Source of the DNA: Cytophagaceae bacterium
GTDB lineage: Bacteria; Bacteroidota; Bacteroidia; Cytophagales; Cytophagaceae
DNA length: 64,000 nt
Direction of reading: 5' to 3'
NCBI GenBank assembly: GCA_021151805.1
Contig: JAGKWN010000008.1
Span: 1-64,000 of the forward strand
Shown: positions 55,466 through 64,000 of the stretch, piece by piece
Position numbering within the stretch: position 1 is the stretch's first letter
Layout: each line of letters begins with the position of its first letter
The notes under the pieces: model-generated
Databases searched by the model: none
Seen by the model: the letters and a program-made list of their open reading frames with translations, nothing else
What the model was told of the DNA's origin: nothing
Translations under genes and position numbers: made by a program

Positions 55466-58039
55466 ATGAAAATCCCTGCTCTGACTTCACTTACCTCGAA
55501 AATCAGGTTTCTCTTATTATTCCTCGCCTTCTTTTACCACTTCACCAACCATGGTCAGATTATAGATACTACACAATCTTATCAGCATGCAGAAGACATT
55601 GTCGTATCGGCTTCCAAACAACCGGAAAGTATTCTGCAAAGTCCGGTTAGTATTGAAACTCTAGACACCAGTGCCATAAAGACTTCTGCGCAACCAACCT
55701 TTTTTGATGCATTGGAAAATGTGAAAGGCTTACAACTGATACAGCCAAGCTTAGGTTTCAAAGTCATTAATGCGCGTGGTTTCACTAATACAACCAATGT
55801 ACGCTTTGTACAAATGGTTGACGGCATGGATATACAGGCACCCCACATCGGCGCGCCAATTGCAAACTCCATGGGCCCAAGTGATCTGGATATTTTACAG
55901 GTAGAAGTTATTCCCGGTTCGGCCTCGGCGATGTATGGCATGAATGCCATCAACGGGCTTGCAAACTTTATTACAAAAGACCCTTTTACATACCAGGGTT
56001 TGAGCATCTCACAAAAAGTTGGGGTAAACCACGTGAATGATAATCTGAGCAAGGCCACGCCATATTATGAAACCAGTCTACGTTATGCGCAAGCCTTATC
56101 AAACCGTTTTGCGTTTAAGGTAAATGGTACGTTTATGCAGGGCACCGATTGGTATGCGAATAATTATACAGACTTAAACCCTACTGCCAACAGTACCACA
56201 GGCCTGCCGGCCGACAATAATCCGGGTAAGGATTATGTAAACGTTTATGGTGACGAATCATCCAACAGAAAAACGCTGACACTCGGCGGCAAACAATATG
56301 TTGTAAGCCGCACGGGTTATCCGGAATATGATCTTACTTCCTATAAATTGCAGAATGTAAAAACAGATGCGACACTGGTTTATAAAATCCGGAACAATCT
56401 TTCTATTTCATACACCTATCGCTTTGCATTCATCAATACTACTTACCAGCGTACCAATCGTTTCAGGCTGGAAGATTATATTACACAGCAGCAAGCACTT
56501 TCACTTAGCAGCAACAGCATACAATTCAAAACGTATTTCACTTCTGAAAATACGGGGCAATCTTATAACATCCGTTCCATGGGTGAAAACCTGGATCGTT
56601 ATTATAAGTCGAACGATAACTGGTTCAACGATTATAAAACCGGCTACAATAACGGCGTTACAAATGGCCTGTCTACACCAGATGCACTGGATTATGCACG
56701 TACCTTTGCAGACCAGGGAAGACCGCACCCGGGTACACCGGAAGCAGATGCTATCATGAAATCATTAGGCGAAATTAATAACTGGGATAAAGGCGCAGCC
56801 CTGCGTGTAAGAGATTATATGTACCATGCAGAATTTCAACACAACTTAACACAAGTTTTATTGAAATCTTGGAAATCAAAATATAAGGTCGACCTGATGT
56901 ATGGCGGTGATTTCAGGGAGTACATTATAATACCCGATGGCAATTATTTTATCAATCCTACAGACACAACAAAAAATCTTACCTATAAACGTTTTGGAGG
57001 TTTTGTACAGGCAACAAAATATTTAATGAAGGAAAAAATAAAAATAAACGGCGTGTTGCGTGTAGACAAAAACGATTATTATTCACCGAAATTAAACCCA
57101 CGCATAGCTGTTGTATACGCGCCGAATAAACAGCATAGTGTGCGGATCTCAGCACAAAGCGGCTACCGCTTCCCCAGCTTGTTTGAAGGGTTCTCAAACG
57201 TAAACAGCGGCGGTGTAAAACGTGTCGGCGGATTTCCTGTAATGTCAAATGGTATTTTTGAAAACAGTTATTTGCGTACTTCCATCGATGCTTTTAATAA
57301 AGCTGTTACGGCAGACGTGAACACCGGCGGTATGACAAAAGCTGATGCTATAACCAAAGAGCAGCATTTGTTAAAACAAAATCCATACACCTATCTGCAA
57401 CCGGAACATGTAACCAGTTTTGAACTTGGTTATAGAAGCAGGCTTTTTAAAAACCTGGTCGACTTGAACATGGATACATACTTCAATAATTACAAAAACC
57501 TGATTGCGCAGGTAGAAGCTTATATACCGAAAGGCAATAGTCCCGACAGTGTGGCCTATTACCTGAATAATACTGCCACACAAGACCGCTACCGTTTATG
57601 GACAAACTCCCAGACAGTGAGTTATAATGTTGGAGGAACGGCAGGACTGTATTTCAATTTGCCGAAAGATTTTAAAGTTGGTGGAAATGTGACCTTGGCA
57701 AAGTTATACAGAAAAACTTCGCAGGATGGTTTGGAAGATGGCTTCAACACACCAACATGGATGTATAATTTGTCTATACAAAATCCACGGATCTATAAAA
57801 CCATTGGTGCAGGAATCAACTACCGCCGCCAGAACGGATATCTGTGGCAATCATCGCTGGCAACAGGCCATGTAGCTGGCTATTATACGCTTGATACATC
57901 TGTGCAATGTGACTTAGTGAAAGAAAAATTAAATGTAAAAATCGGCGGAACAAATATTCTGAATATGTATTACTATTCATTCATCGGCGGCCCGTCGATA
58001 GGAGCATTTTATTATGTGAATGTGTTGTTTAAGATTTAA
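55466..58039 (+). CDS. TonB-dependent outer-membrane receptor
   Basis: 857 residues with a signal peptide (about 1-30), a plug domain (EDIVVSASKQPESILQSPVSIETLD, then GLQLIQPSLGFKVINARGFTNTTNVRFVQMVDGMD...VEVIPGSASAMYG) and a beta-barrel to the C-terminus. Unlike SusC proteins it has no N-terminal carboxypeptidase-like repeat, and no SusD gene is next to it, so it is not an obvious glycan-uptake locus. Ligand unknown. Confidence 0.9.
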   Translation: MKIPALTSLTSKIRFLLLFLAFFYHFTNHGQIIDTTQSYQHAEDIVVSASKQPESILQSPVSIETLDTSAIKTSAQPTFFDALENVKGLQLIQPSLGFKVINARGFTNTTNVRFVQMVDGMDIQAPHIGAPIANSMGPSDLDILQVEVIPGSASAMYGMNAINGLANFITKDPFTYQGLSISQKVGVNHVNDNLSKATPYYETSLRYAQALSNRFAFKVNGTFMQGTDWYANNYTDLNPTANSTTGLPADNNPGKDYVNVYGDESSNRKTLTLGGKQYVVSRTGYPEYDLTSYKLQNVKTDATLVYKIRNNLSISYTYRFAFINTTYQRTNRFRLEDYITQQQALSLSSNSIQFKTYFTSENTGQSYNIRSMGENLDRYYKSNDNWFNDYKTGYNNGVTNGLSTPDALDYARTFADQGRPHPGTPEADAIMKSLGEINNWDKGAALRVRDYMYHAEFQHNLTQVLLKSWKSKYKVDLMYGGDFREYIIIPDGNYFINPTDTTKNLTYKRFGGFVQATKYLMKEKIKINGVLRVDKNDYYSPKLNPRIAVVYAPNKQHSVRISAQSGYRFPSLFEGFSNVNSGGVKRVGGFPVMSNGIFENSYLRTSIDAFNKAVTADVNTGGMTKADAITKEQHLLKQNPYTYLQPEHVTSFELGYRSRLFKNLVDLNMDTYFNNYKNLIAQVEAYIPKGNSPDSVAYYLNNTATQDRYRLWTNSQTVSYNVGGTAGLYFNLPKDFKVGGNVTLAKLYRKTSQDGLEDGFNTPTWMYNLSIQNPRIYKTIGAGINYRRQNGYLWQSSLATGHVAGYYTLDTSVQCDLVKEKLNVKIGGTNILNMYYYSFIGGPSIGAFYYVNVLFKI

Positions 58040-58144
58040 GGATTGCTTCGCTGGCACAAGCAAATGTGTACTGGCGCCAGTCTTTGTCAGCCGCGACAGA
58101 GGTGGCTTATTCCCTCTTTACTCCCACCTCCAGCCTATGTCCAG

Positions 58145-58241
58145 TATAAACACCGATACCAACGCTTAAAGCGATGGTATCGGTTGGAATCTTCTACCGC
58201 GGTCTTAGGCAAGCCCACGACTAAAGCCATGGGTTAAACAA
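58145..58241. repeat. REP-like intergenic repeat, copy 1
   Basis: Contains a strong hairpin, ACCGATACCA at 58152-58161 with TGGTATCGGT at 58175-58184 and an inner CGCTT/AAGCG stem, and downstream the motif CCCACGACTAAAGCC...GGTTAAACAAT. A second copy is at 63103-63191. It lies in the convergent gap between the TonB receptor and the thioredoxin-like gene. The sequence resembles REP-type palindromic repeats found in many genomes; no RAYT transposase is visible here. Confidence 0.8.
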
Positions 58242-58272
58242 TCTCGCTGGCGAGAGATTGATAATTTATAAT

Positions 58273-58827
58273 TCATCCTTTAAGCAGCGCGCTCAGCTCC
58301 GTCAGCGTTCCTCTACCTTCGTCTTTGTTGTACCACTTCTGCAGTTCAATTTTCAGTGTTTCGAAGTCGGCCTTTTCTTCTTTCAGCTTATCATAAACGG
58401 CCTGACAGGCTGCAGGCCTCGGTCCCCAGGTAGCCAGGTCTTTACCGGTTTCATCCCGAACGATTAGTTTAGGAATAGACTTCCCGCCGTTGGTTAAATA
58501 GGTATTGATCCGGAAGGGCTCTGAATCGCGCAGTTCATAATCTACTTTGATCAACGGATTCAGTTGGGTAATCATATGCAGAAACGGAACAATGTGTGCT
58601 GCATCGCCGCACCAGGGCTCGGTAATGATGATCCATTCCTGAGGAGCCTGTATATCCGAAATAACCTTTTTGATTTCGGGCGACAAAACACCATGTTTAA
58701 GCCAGCGGCTCATTCTCGACCAGTTCAATTTTGTATAATTGAAATAATCCGGATTATCGTATGGGGCAGATGGATTGGGGTTGTCGAGGATGGATTCAAA
58801 ATATTGTAAGTAAGACTGGAAATTCAT
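58273..58827 (-). CDS. Thioredoxin-like family protein with WCGDA active-site motif
   Basis: 184 residues from the ATG at 58827; a longer frame from 58908 adds a hydrophobic stretch before the conserved part and is less likely. The thioredoxin-like core has EPWCGDAAH where thioredoxins have WCGPC, so only one active-site Cys remains and normal disulfide exchange is doubtful. It also has the cis-Pro region (GGKSIPKLIVRD). Role unknown; this type recurs in bacteria as a thioredoxin-family protein. Confidence 0.8.
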   Translation of the reverse strand: MNFQSYLQYFESILDNPNPSAPYDNPDYFNYTKLNWSRMSRWLKHGVLSPEIKKVISDIQAPQEWIIITEPWCGDAAHIVPFLHMITQLNPLIKVDYELRDSEPFRINTYLTNGGKSIPKLIVRDETGKDLATWGPRPAACQAVYDKLKEEKADFETLKIELQKWYNKDEGRGTLTELSALLKG

Positions 58828-59135
58828 GGGGAGGTAATTTATTGTGTGGTATAATAACCAAAATAAAAGCGGCGGAGTTCCATTGCTGCTCGTTGGTTTG
58901 CTTAACAAATGCTTACGCCAGCTGAGTCCGAGATTGTTTCATCTATGTGGTCCGTCCGCCGCGGCGGAGCTACAGACAACGGTGAGGAGAATTGATTTAT
59001 CTCATCTTTCTTCCATCTTACGGGTAACTGAGAAGCTTCTCTGCACTGACTTTTACACTAAATTTTTAATACAACTTATAAGTCATAATTAAACTTTGTA
59101 TATTCAACGCATATTTAGAACTATTAACCACTTGA
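58828..59135. other. Intergenic region with GC-rich palindrome
   Basis: 308 bp between divergent genes. It contains the perfect 14-bp palindrome TCCGCCGCGGCGGA (58955-58968), unusual in this AT-rich genome and echoed by TTCGCCGCGGCGAA at 63039-63052 on the other side of the large gene. No extra gene seen. Confidence 0.6.
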
Positions 59136-62100
59136 ATGAAACCTCGTTTGAAAAGAATATTGATTTTTCTCTCTATACCATTTCTTTTGGGGGGGATTAT
59201 CCATTATACTCTTTCATACCAGGTAAAACATATTTTACAGTTGCTGGTAGAAAAAGAGTCTGATGAAGCTTATAAGCTCAATGCTTCAAAAATTGACATC
59301 TCATTCTGGAACAAAAGTCTTATCGTTGAGCATGCGCAGATCATCAGCGTTGACAGCACGAAGGCAAAGACACATTACACGATAGAACTCCCACGGATGT
59401 ATTTAAGCATTAGTTCCTGGAGCAGCCTGCTCATACAGCACAAAGCATCCATCGACAGTGTACACTTCATTAATTCCAAAATCAGAATCCACGAACGTTC
59501 CCCGGTTAAAACCAAAACTGGTAACAACATCCAGCTGGGCGATGTTTTTTCGACGATTGAAAAAGCACTGAATTTTTTAGAAGTGAAATCCTTTTCCATA
59601 GAAAACGGATCCTTTATCTATAAAAGCATTCATTCATCAAAAACGCTCACCAGTACCGGTATCAACCTTTCAATAAAGAATTTGTCTGAAAAAAATAAAA
59701 AAGGACATCTGTTTTATTCAGAAGACATCCGCGTCAACATCGAAAATCAATTCTGGGAAATGCCGGATGGTGTACATTCCATCCGTTTTAAAAGCCTGAA
59801 CTTTTCTGGCAGGAATCAATACTTTGAGCTCGATTCCTGCATCATTCATGCAGCGGCTACTCCTGAAAGAACGGAGAGTACACTTCTTACTGAAAAATTC
59901 TTTTTCAATGATCTTGCTTTTTCTTCTCTTTATGAAAGCAATGCGCTGTCAATTGATACGCTACTATGCATAAAGCCCATGTTCATTGTAGGCACGGATA
60001 CGATTAAAACTGCAGGTCATGCATCTGCAGATACCAGCGAAAAGGATCTCTCCAAACTTCTGCCTGGCCTGTTCCAGTCAGTACATTTCAATTACATAAG
60101 CATTGAAGACGGGCAATTGATTTTAAAAAACAATCTCCGACACGAGCCCAACACCTTCTTTCAGAAAAGCGATCTTAAAATTTATAATCTTTCGCTGCAA
60201 CAAAATCGCAGTCCGTATTTCAAAACAGATAGTATTCTATTCGGTTTAAAGAACATTGAATTCAATACACCCGACAGTACGTTTAAAATTATTGCCAGTG
60301 AACTAATGATCGTGAATAATGATCTGGTGTTAAAAAATTCCTCCTTCGGCCCGGTATCTCGGATCAGTCAAGGAAAAAGTATTTCATTTTCTGCACCCGA
60401 ATTCAAGCTGGTCAATATTGATTTTATTTCACTCATTCAAAAAAAACTTAAAGCAGATAAAGCAGAATTACTCAATCCCTGCATTTTGATCCGCACTACG
60501 AAAAATTCTGCCAAACGCGCCGATACAGCTGTTGCCGGCATTGACCGCTTCTACTCTTCCCTGCACGAATTCAGGGAGCTGGTAGGTATTGAAACGTTGC
60601 AGATCTATGATGGCACGGTTAAAATACAAAACCCAGACCGGCATAATACACGCATGTATATGCAAGGTATTAACGCGCTGGTTCTGCCCATACATTTTGT
60701 CAATAGCGATTCACTCGTTGAAATCAAACATTCTATGCCTGCCATAGAAATAGAACGACTTACGGTTGAATCCGACAATATGAAATTGCAGGTGGAGAAT
60801 TTTTCCTTTGATGGAATAAACAGAAAAAACTATGCAGACCATGTGCGCATGACTCTACAAAGCGGCCTGCAGCTTGAAGCCTGGAAATTATATTGGGGAA
60901 TTTTTGACTGGGATCTTTTCCAGAAATACCGCCGCATACAGATTGCAGACTTCAGGGCATCAAAACTGAATGTTCAATTGAACCGCAGTCAACGCAGCAA
61001 TACACAAAATACTGCTGCCAAAGATCTGCCCGACCTGCGAATAGCCAGGCTCAATGTCACAGATCTAAAGCTCAATAGCGTTATCGGACAGGATACCTTT
61101 GCACTCAACGGCCACAACATTTCATTTGATTCCATCCGTTCCAGAGAGCGTTTCTTAACCTGGAAAAGAGGCAATGGTACCTTTGAAAATATATTGTTTA
61201 ATACGAAAGATGCACGGGCTGCCATCAATTCACTGCAGATAGCCACTGATGGTGAAACGGTGATCAGGCATATACGCTGGTATAAAAAAACCAACAGCAG
61301 TGAATTAAACATACATGTACCCCTGCTTCATTTTTCAGGAAATATATTCTCAACTGATTTTTCCGCACTGGCAATTAAAAAAATTGAGCTGAATAATCCT
61401 CTGTTCTCTTACCGCAAAACCGGCGAGCCGGCACCAGCAAAGACAGCTCCGACAAAAATACCAGTAAACATAAGTGCTGAAACAATAACCATCTCCAATG
61501 CATCTGTGCAATACCAGGAAGAAAATGCAGGCACCCATACATCTGCCTTTGCGCGCCTAGACCTCAGACTGGCAGGATTAACAGCAGCAGAGAATACTTT
61601 GCAATACACAAAATTAGCACTCAGTGTTAAAGACCTGCTGTGTACCGGCAGTCTGCCGTGCAGCGTGTCCTCCCTTCATCTTGAATCAACCCAGGGAGCA
61701 CTGGTATATGAAAAGAAAAACATTACCTTCCGTTCAGACCTTGCTGTGCAATGGAAAGAAGCATCTTTTGACAAAACCTTCTCCAGGTCAAATGCCAGGC
61801 TGCATGTAAAAAATATTTCGGGAAGCTTTGCCGAACATAGCTTCAGCTACAGCAGCAATGCTCCATTAAGATGGCAATCGCTTTTATATCGTACAACCAT
61901 ACAGGAAGGTGCTGTAGCATTCAATCATCCCAAGGCAGTTTTTGAAATAAACACCATAAGCTGGCAGCCGGCTGCACGTAAACTCTCCTTCAACAACATC
62001 CGGTATAGCCCCGTTGCAAGCAAAGAAGAAGCCATACAGCAAGCTTCCGCCCAGTTTGATTACATGACACTTTCAGGCATGGCCATGGAGCTCAGCGGAC

Positions 62101-62966
62101 TGCAGTTACCGCAAAACGGAAACGATTCCCTTATCCATGTACGCAAAATAATCTTAGACCGATTTATACTTAGCTCTACCCGTGATAAAAACCTTCCGCG
62201 CAGAAAGGGTAAAATAAAAGCCATGCCTACGAAGATCATACAGTCCATACCATGGCCCATGCAAATAGATTCTATATTGGTGGCCGATGGTAGCGTAGCC
62301 GTTCACCAGATCGAACCTAAATCCACCAGCGAAGTAGTAATTCCTATTGAACACATCCATGCCCTCATTACCAATGTATCAAACAGCAAAAGTGCAGACA
62401 GCCTGCGATTGCTTGCCAACGCACGCATCGGAGATGTGGCCATAAAGAAATTCAGCTATACGGAATCGTATGCCGATTCACTTTCCTATTTCCATGCAAG
62501 CAGTTTCATTGTTCCGGGAAAATTCCAGAACCTCAATCCAATCACCATTCCGCTTGCACATGTGGCTATTGACAATGGTTATTCAAACAATCTTACTACA
62601 GCCTGGAACGGCAATAAGTATGCAGCTATCGGACAAATGAATTTTATTTATTCAGATCTTGCTATACAACTGGTGCACAAAGGAGACAGCAGCCAGAGCA
62701 ACATGGCATTGGCGCTGGAAAGCAAGATCGCGAACAACGTGATCCGCACCAACAATACAAAAAGCTCTGTGATATTCTTTGAGCGTAACACCGAAAAGCA
62801 GATTTTCAATTACTGGCTGAAAGCTACCCTAAGCGGTGTATACACAGCTGTAGGAGTTAAAAGCAATTCAAAATCCCTTAAGCATTATAAAAACGTAAAA
62901 GGAAAATATCATCTCCCACCGAATGTCATTGCAGAGAAAGTAAAAAAAGTAAAAGTAAAGAAGTAA
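59136..62966 (+). CDS. Very large membrane-anchored protein of unknown function (AsmA-like impression)
   Basis: 1276 residues. One N-terminal membrane helix (about 8-28) is followed by a long soluble region of alternating beta-strands with repeated phrases such as SLxxxNxxF, LPxxxIxxI and SIxxxDGxxxxxN, and the chain ends in a Lys-rich tail (KVKKVKVKK). The repeated beta-strand architecture and single N-terminal anchor recall AsmA/DUF748-type envelope proteins that bridge membranes or move lipids. That resemblance is weak and made by eye. No catalytic motif found. REP-like and GC-rich palindromes flank the gene. Confidence 0.7.
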   Translation: MKPRLKRILIFLSIPFLLGGIIHYTLSYQVKHILQLLVEKESDEAYKLNASKIDISFWNKSLIVEHAQIISVDSTKAKTHYTIELPRMYLSISSWSSLLIQHKASIDSVHFINSKIRIHERSPVKTKTGNNIQLGDVFSTIEKALNFLEVKSFSIENGSFIYKSIHSSKTLTSTGINLSIKNLSEKNKKGHLFYSEDIRVNIENQFWEMPDGVHSIRFKSLNFSGRNQYFELDSCIIHAAATPERTESTLLTEKFFFNDLAFSSLYESNALSIDTLLCIKPMFIVGTDTIKTAGHASADTSEKDLSKLLPGLFQSVHFNYISIEDGQLILKNNLRHEPNTFFQKSDLKIYNLSLQQNRSPYFKTDSILFGLKNIEFNTPDSTFKIIASELMIVNNDLVLKNSSFGPVSRISQGKSISFSAPEFKLVNIDFISLIQKKLKADKAELLNPCILIRTTKNSAKRADTAVAGIDRFYSSLHEFRELVGIETLQIYDGTVKIQNPDRHNTRMYMQGINALVLPIHFVNSDSLVEIKHSMPAIEIERLTVESDNMKLQVENFSFDGINRKNYADHVRMTLQSGLQLEAWKLYWGIFDWDLFQKYRRIQIADFRASKLNVQLNRSQRSNTQNTAAKDLPDLRIARLNVTDLKLNSVIGQDTFALNGHNISFDSIRSRERFLTWKRGNGTFENILFNTKDARAAINSLQIATDGETVIRHIRWYKKTNSSELNIHVPLLHFSGNIFSTDFSALAIKKIELNNPLFSYRKTGEPAPAKTAPTKIPVNISAETITISNASVQYQEENAGTHTSAFARLDLRLAGLTAAENTLQYTKLALSVKDLLCTGSLPCSVSSLHLESTQGALVYEKKNITFRSDLAVQWKEASFDKTFSRSNARLHVKNISGSFAEHSFSYSSNAPLRWQSLLYRTTIQEGAVAFNHPKAVFEINTISWQPAARKLSFNNIRYSPVASKEEAIQQASAQFDYMTLSGMAMELSGLQLPQNGNDSLIHVRKIILDRFILSSTRDKNLPRRKGKIKAMPTKIIQSIPWPMQIDSILVADGSVAVHQIEPKSTSEVVIPIEHIHALITNVSNSKSADSLRLLANARIGDVAIKKFSYTESYADSLSYFHASSFIVPGKFQNLNPITIPLAHVAIDNGYSNNLTTAWNGNKYAAIGQMNFIYSDLAIQLVHKGDSSQSNMALALESKIANNVIRTNNTKSSVIFFERNTEKQIFNYWLKATLSGVYTAVGVKSNSKSLKHYKNVKGKYHLPPNVIAEKVKKVKVKK

Positions 62967-63024
62967 GGTTTATCTACCTGCTCTTTCTCTCTCCTTTAGA
63001 CAAAATATTTTTTTAACTCAGACT

Positions 63025-63058
63025 CTTCGGAATTTGCATTCGCCGCGGCGAACCGAAG
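63025..63058. repeat. GC-rich nested palindrome
   Basis: The perfect 14-bp palindrome TTCGCCGCGGCGAA (63039-63052) lies between CTTCGG (63025-63030) and CCGAAG (63053-63058), an outer 6-bp inverted repeat. It is in the convergent gap after the 1276-residue gene and 52 bp before the second REP-like copy. Confidence 0.75.
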
Positions 63059-63102
63059 CCAGATAAATAGGATTTCTAATTCATATTCGCCACAGCCATT
63101 AC

Positions 63103-63191
63103 CATAAACACCGATGCCATTGCTTTGAGCGATGGCATCGGTTAGACAAGTAGCTTTTTATTCCCACGACTGAAGCCATAGGTTAAACAAT
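63103..63191. repeat. REP-like intergenic repeat, copy 2
   Basis: Same layout as copy 1: hairpin ACCGATGCCAT (63110-63120) with ATGGCATCGGT (63132-63142), then CCCACGACTGAAGCC...GGTTAAACAA. Compared with copy 1, both stem arms change together (ATACC/GGTAT to ATGCC/GGCAT), a compensatory change that keeps pairing. It lies in the convergent gap between the 1276-residue gene and the MscS gene. Confidence 0.82.
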
Positions 63192-63269
63192 TAGGTTATT
63201 ATGATGAATTCAAACTCATCCTACAGCCTGCCGTTGGCCGATGGCACAACAGCAGGTAAGAGCAGTCGG

Positions 63270-64000
63270 TCATAATTCACTTCCCTGTTTTTCTTCTGCT
63301 GGAAACTGTTTGATATAGACATCCTGTTGCGGAAACGGAATGATAATATTGTTTTCCTTAAACGCCTTCTGAATCTCAATGATGAGTTCGCTTTTAATAA
63401 ACCTGCCGGCAATGGGTGTGGAAGCCCAGAAGAAAACCTGCAGATTAACAGACGAATTGGCAAATTCAGTCATGAGGACAAATGGTGCGGGGCTTTTTAA
63501 AACACTTCCATGTGCATCTGTCAGCATAAGGAGGATTTCCCTGGCCTTTTCAAGGTCCGTACCATACGCTACACCTATAGTAATCTCTGTACGCCTGGTC
63601 ATGCCTCTTTCATGAGTCCAGTTAATGACATTATCATTCAGTATTTCACCGTTGGGTATAATGACGCTTGATCCTTCAAGCGTCATTAGCACGCTGCTTC
63701 TGAAACCAATGGATTTGATCGTACCTGCCTGCCCTTTTATCTCAACAAAATCACCAACGTTCACGGGCTTCTCAAATGTCAGGATGATACCGCTCACCAG
63801 GTTTTGTACAAGCGCCTGGAAACCGAAACCAATACCTACACCCAATGCACCTAATACAATCGTTGCCTTGTCGAGTGGAATACCTGCAACGGCAAATGCC
63901 AGTACTGCACCCATGATGATGATGAAGATTCGGATCAGCAGGATCCAGCTGCCAAGTCCTGATTTTTCATTTATGTCCTTTGAAGATGCATATGAATCTG
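63270..64000 (-). CDS. Mechanosensitive ion channel, MscS family (5' end outside window)
   Basis: The C-terminal ~240 residues of an MscS-type channel. The frame stays open to the right edge, so the start lies beyond the window. Seen: the pore helix region (VLGALGVGIGFGFQALVQNLVSGIILTFEKPVNVGDFVEI), the middle beta domain (GTIKSIGFRSSVLMTLEGSSVIIPNGEILNDNVINWT) and a C-terminal domain (about 100 residues) ending near KQGSEL. It opens under membrane tension to release solutes during osmotic shock. A Met at 63914 is internal, not the start. Confidence 0.9.
   Translation of the reverse strand, partial: DSYASSKDINEKSGLGSWILLIRIFIIIMGAVLAFAVAGIPLDKATIVLGALGVGIGFGFQALVQNLVSGIILTFEKPVNVGDFVEIKGQAGTIKSIGFRSSVLMTLEGSSVIIPNGEILNDNVINWTHERGMTRRTEITIGVAYGTDLEKAREILLMLTDAHGSVLKSPAPFVLMTEFANSSVNLQVFFWASTPIAGRFIKSELIIEIQKAFKENNIIIPFPQQDVYIKQFPAEEKQGSEL

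Noticed and set aside
58145..63191. Composite transposon bounded by repeats
   Set aside because: The two repeats are short, imperfect and in the same orientation, with no transposase or target-site duplication. REP-type elements explain them better.
1..64000. rRNA or tRNA genes
   Set aside because: No cloverleaf with GTTCGA-type T-loop or rRNA-conserved strings was recognised on either strand by eye; a tRNA scan was not possible.

Overview
The window looks like chromosomal DNA of a gliding or cellulolytic-type member of the Bacteroidota, most like Cytophagales (Cytophaga-like). The reasons are a PorU-PorV pair of the type IX secretion system (T9SS), a 2034-residue cell-surface protein with the gliding-motility-type C-terminal sorting domain, a TonB-dependent receptor, AT-rich leaders without clear Shine-Dalgarno sequences, and promoter boxes resembling the Bacteroidota -7 element TAnnTTTG. 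No rRNA, tRNA, CRISPR array, transposase or phage gene was recognised.

Region 1 (1-29.1 kb) is mostly housekeeping and envelope biology. It begins with a 7-bp tandem repeat and a 30-bp-armed hairpin behind a giant secreted beta-helix/PKD protein. Next come folP-cdaA (folate synthesis and c-di-AMP synthesis), a duplicated DUF1599 protein, an OppB-type permease, aroK, a TlpA-like thioredoxin with a probable T9SS tail, and proS. A three-gene minus-strand operon follows (FAD oxidoreductase, TolB-propeller/beta-barrel protein, serine hydrolase). Then come an MBL-fold hydrolase with pssA, the chain porU-porV-M16-like-PhyH, and an MtfA-like gene with a GreA-like gene.

Region 2 (29.3-41.2 kb) is a copper/heavy-metal resistance island, visibly more AT-rich than its surroundings. 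It holds a HYC_CC_PP protein, a secreted HMA protein, a CusA/CzcA pump split into two ORFs, a CusC-like outer-membrane factor, two CusB-like adaptors, an HMA-AraC regulator, two tandem cytosolic HMA mini-proteins and a CopA P-type ATPase. The products span the cytosol, inner membrane, periplasm and outer membrane.

Region 3 (41.3-52.8 kb) contains a putative DACNV-type protein with a diadenylate-cyclase-like C-terminal domain paired with a YnfA-like membrane protein, a Rossmann-fold oxidoreductase, a LysR regulator divergent from a Thermus-type isocitrate dehydrogenase, and a five-gene cluster. That cluster has two paralogous small proteins, an ABC exporter with degenerate ATPase motifs, a HlyD adaptor and a TolC protein. 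It is the best candidate here for an undescribed system. An SDR gene follows.

Region 4 (53-64 kb) contains a lipoprotein alpha/beta hydrolase, a membrane-anchored AraC regulator, a TonB-dependent receptor, a thioredoxin-like protein, a 1276-residue membrane-anchored protein of unknown function and the C-terminal part of an MscS channel. Two copies of a REP-like intergenic element lie in the convergent gaps at 58.1 and 63.1 kb. Their hairpin stems differ by a compensatory base-pair change.
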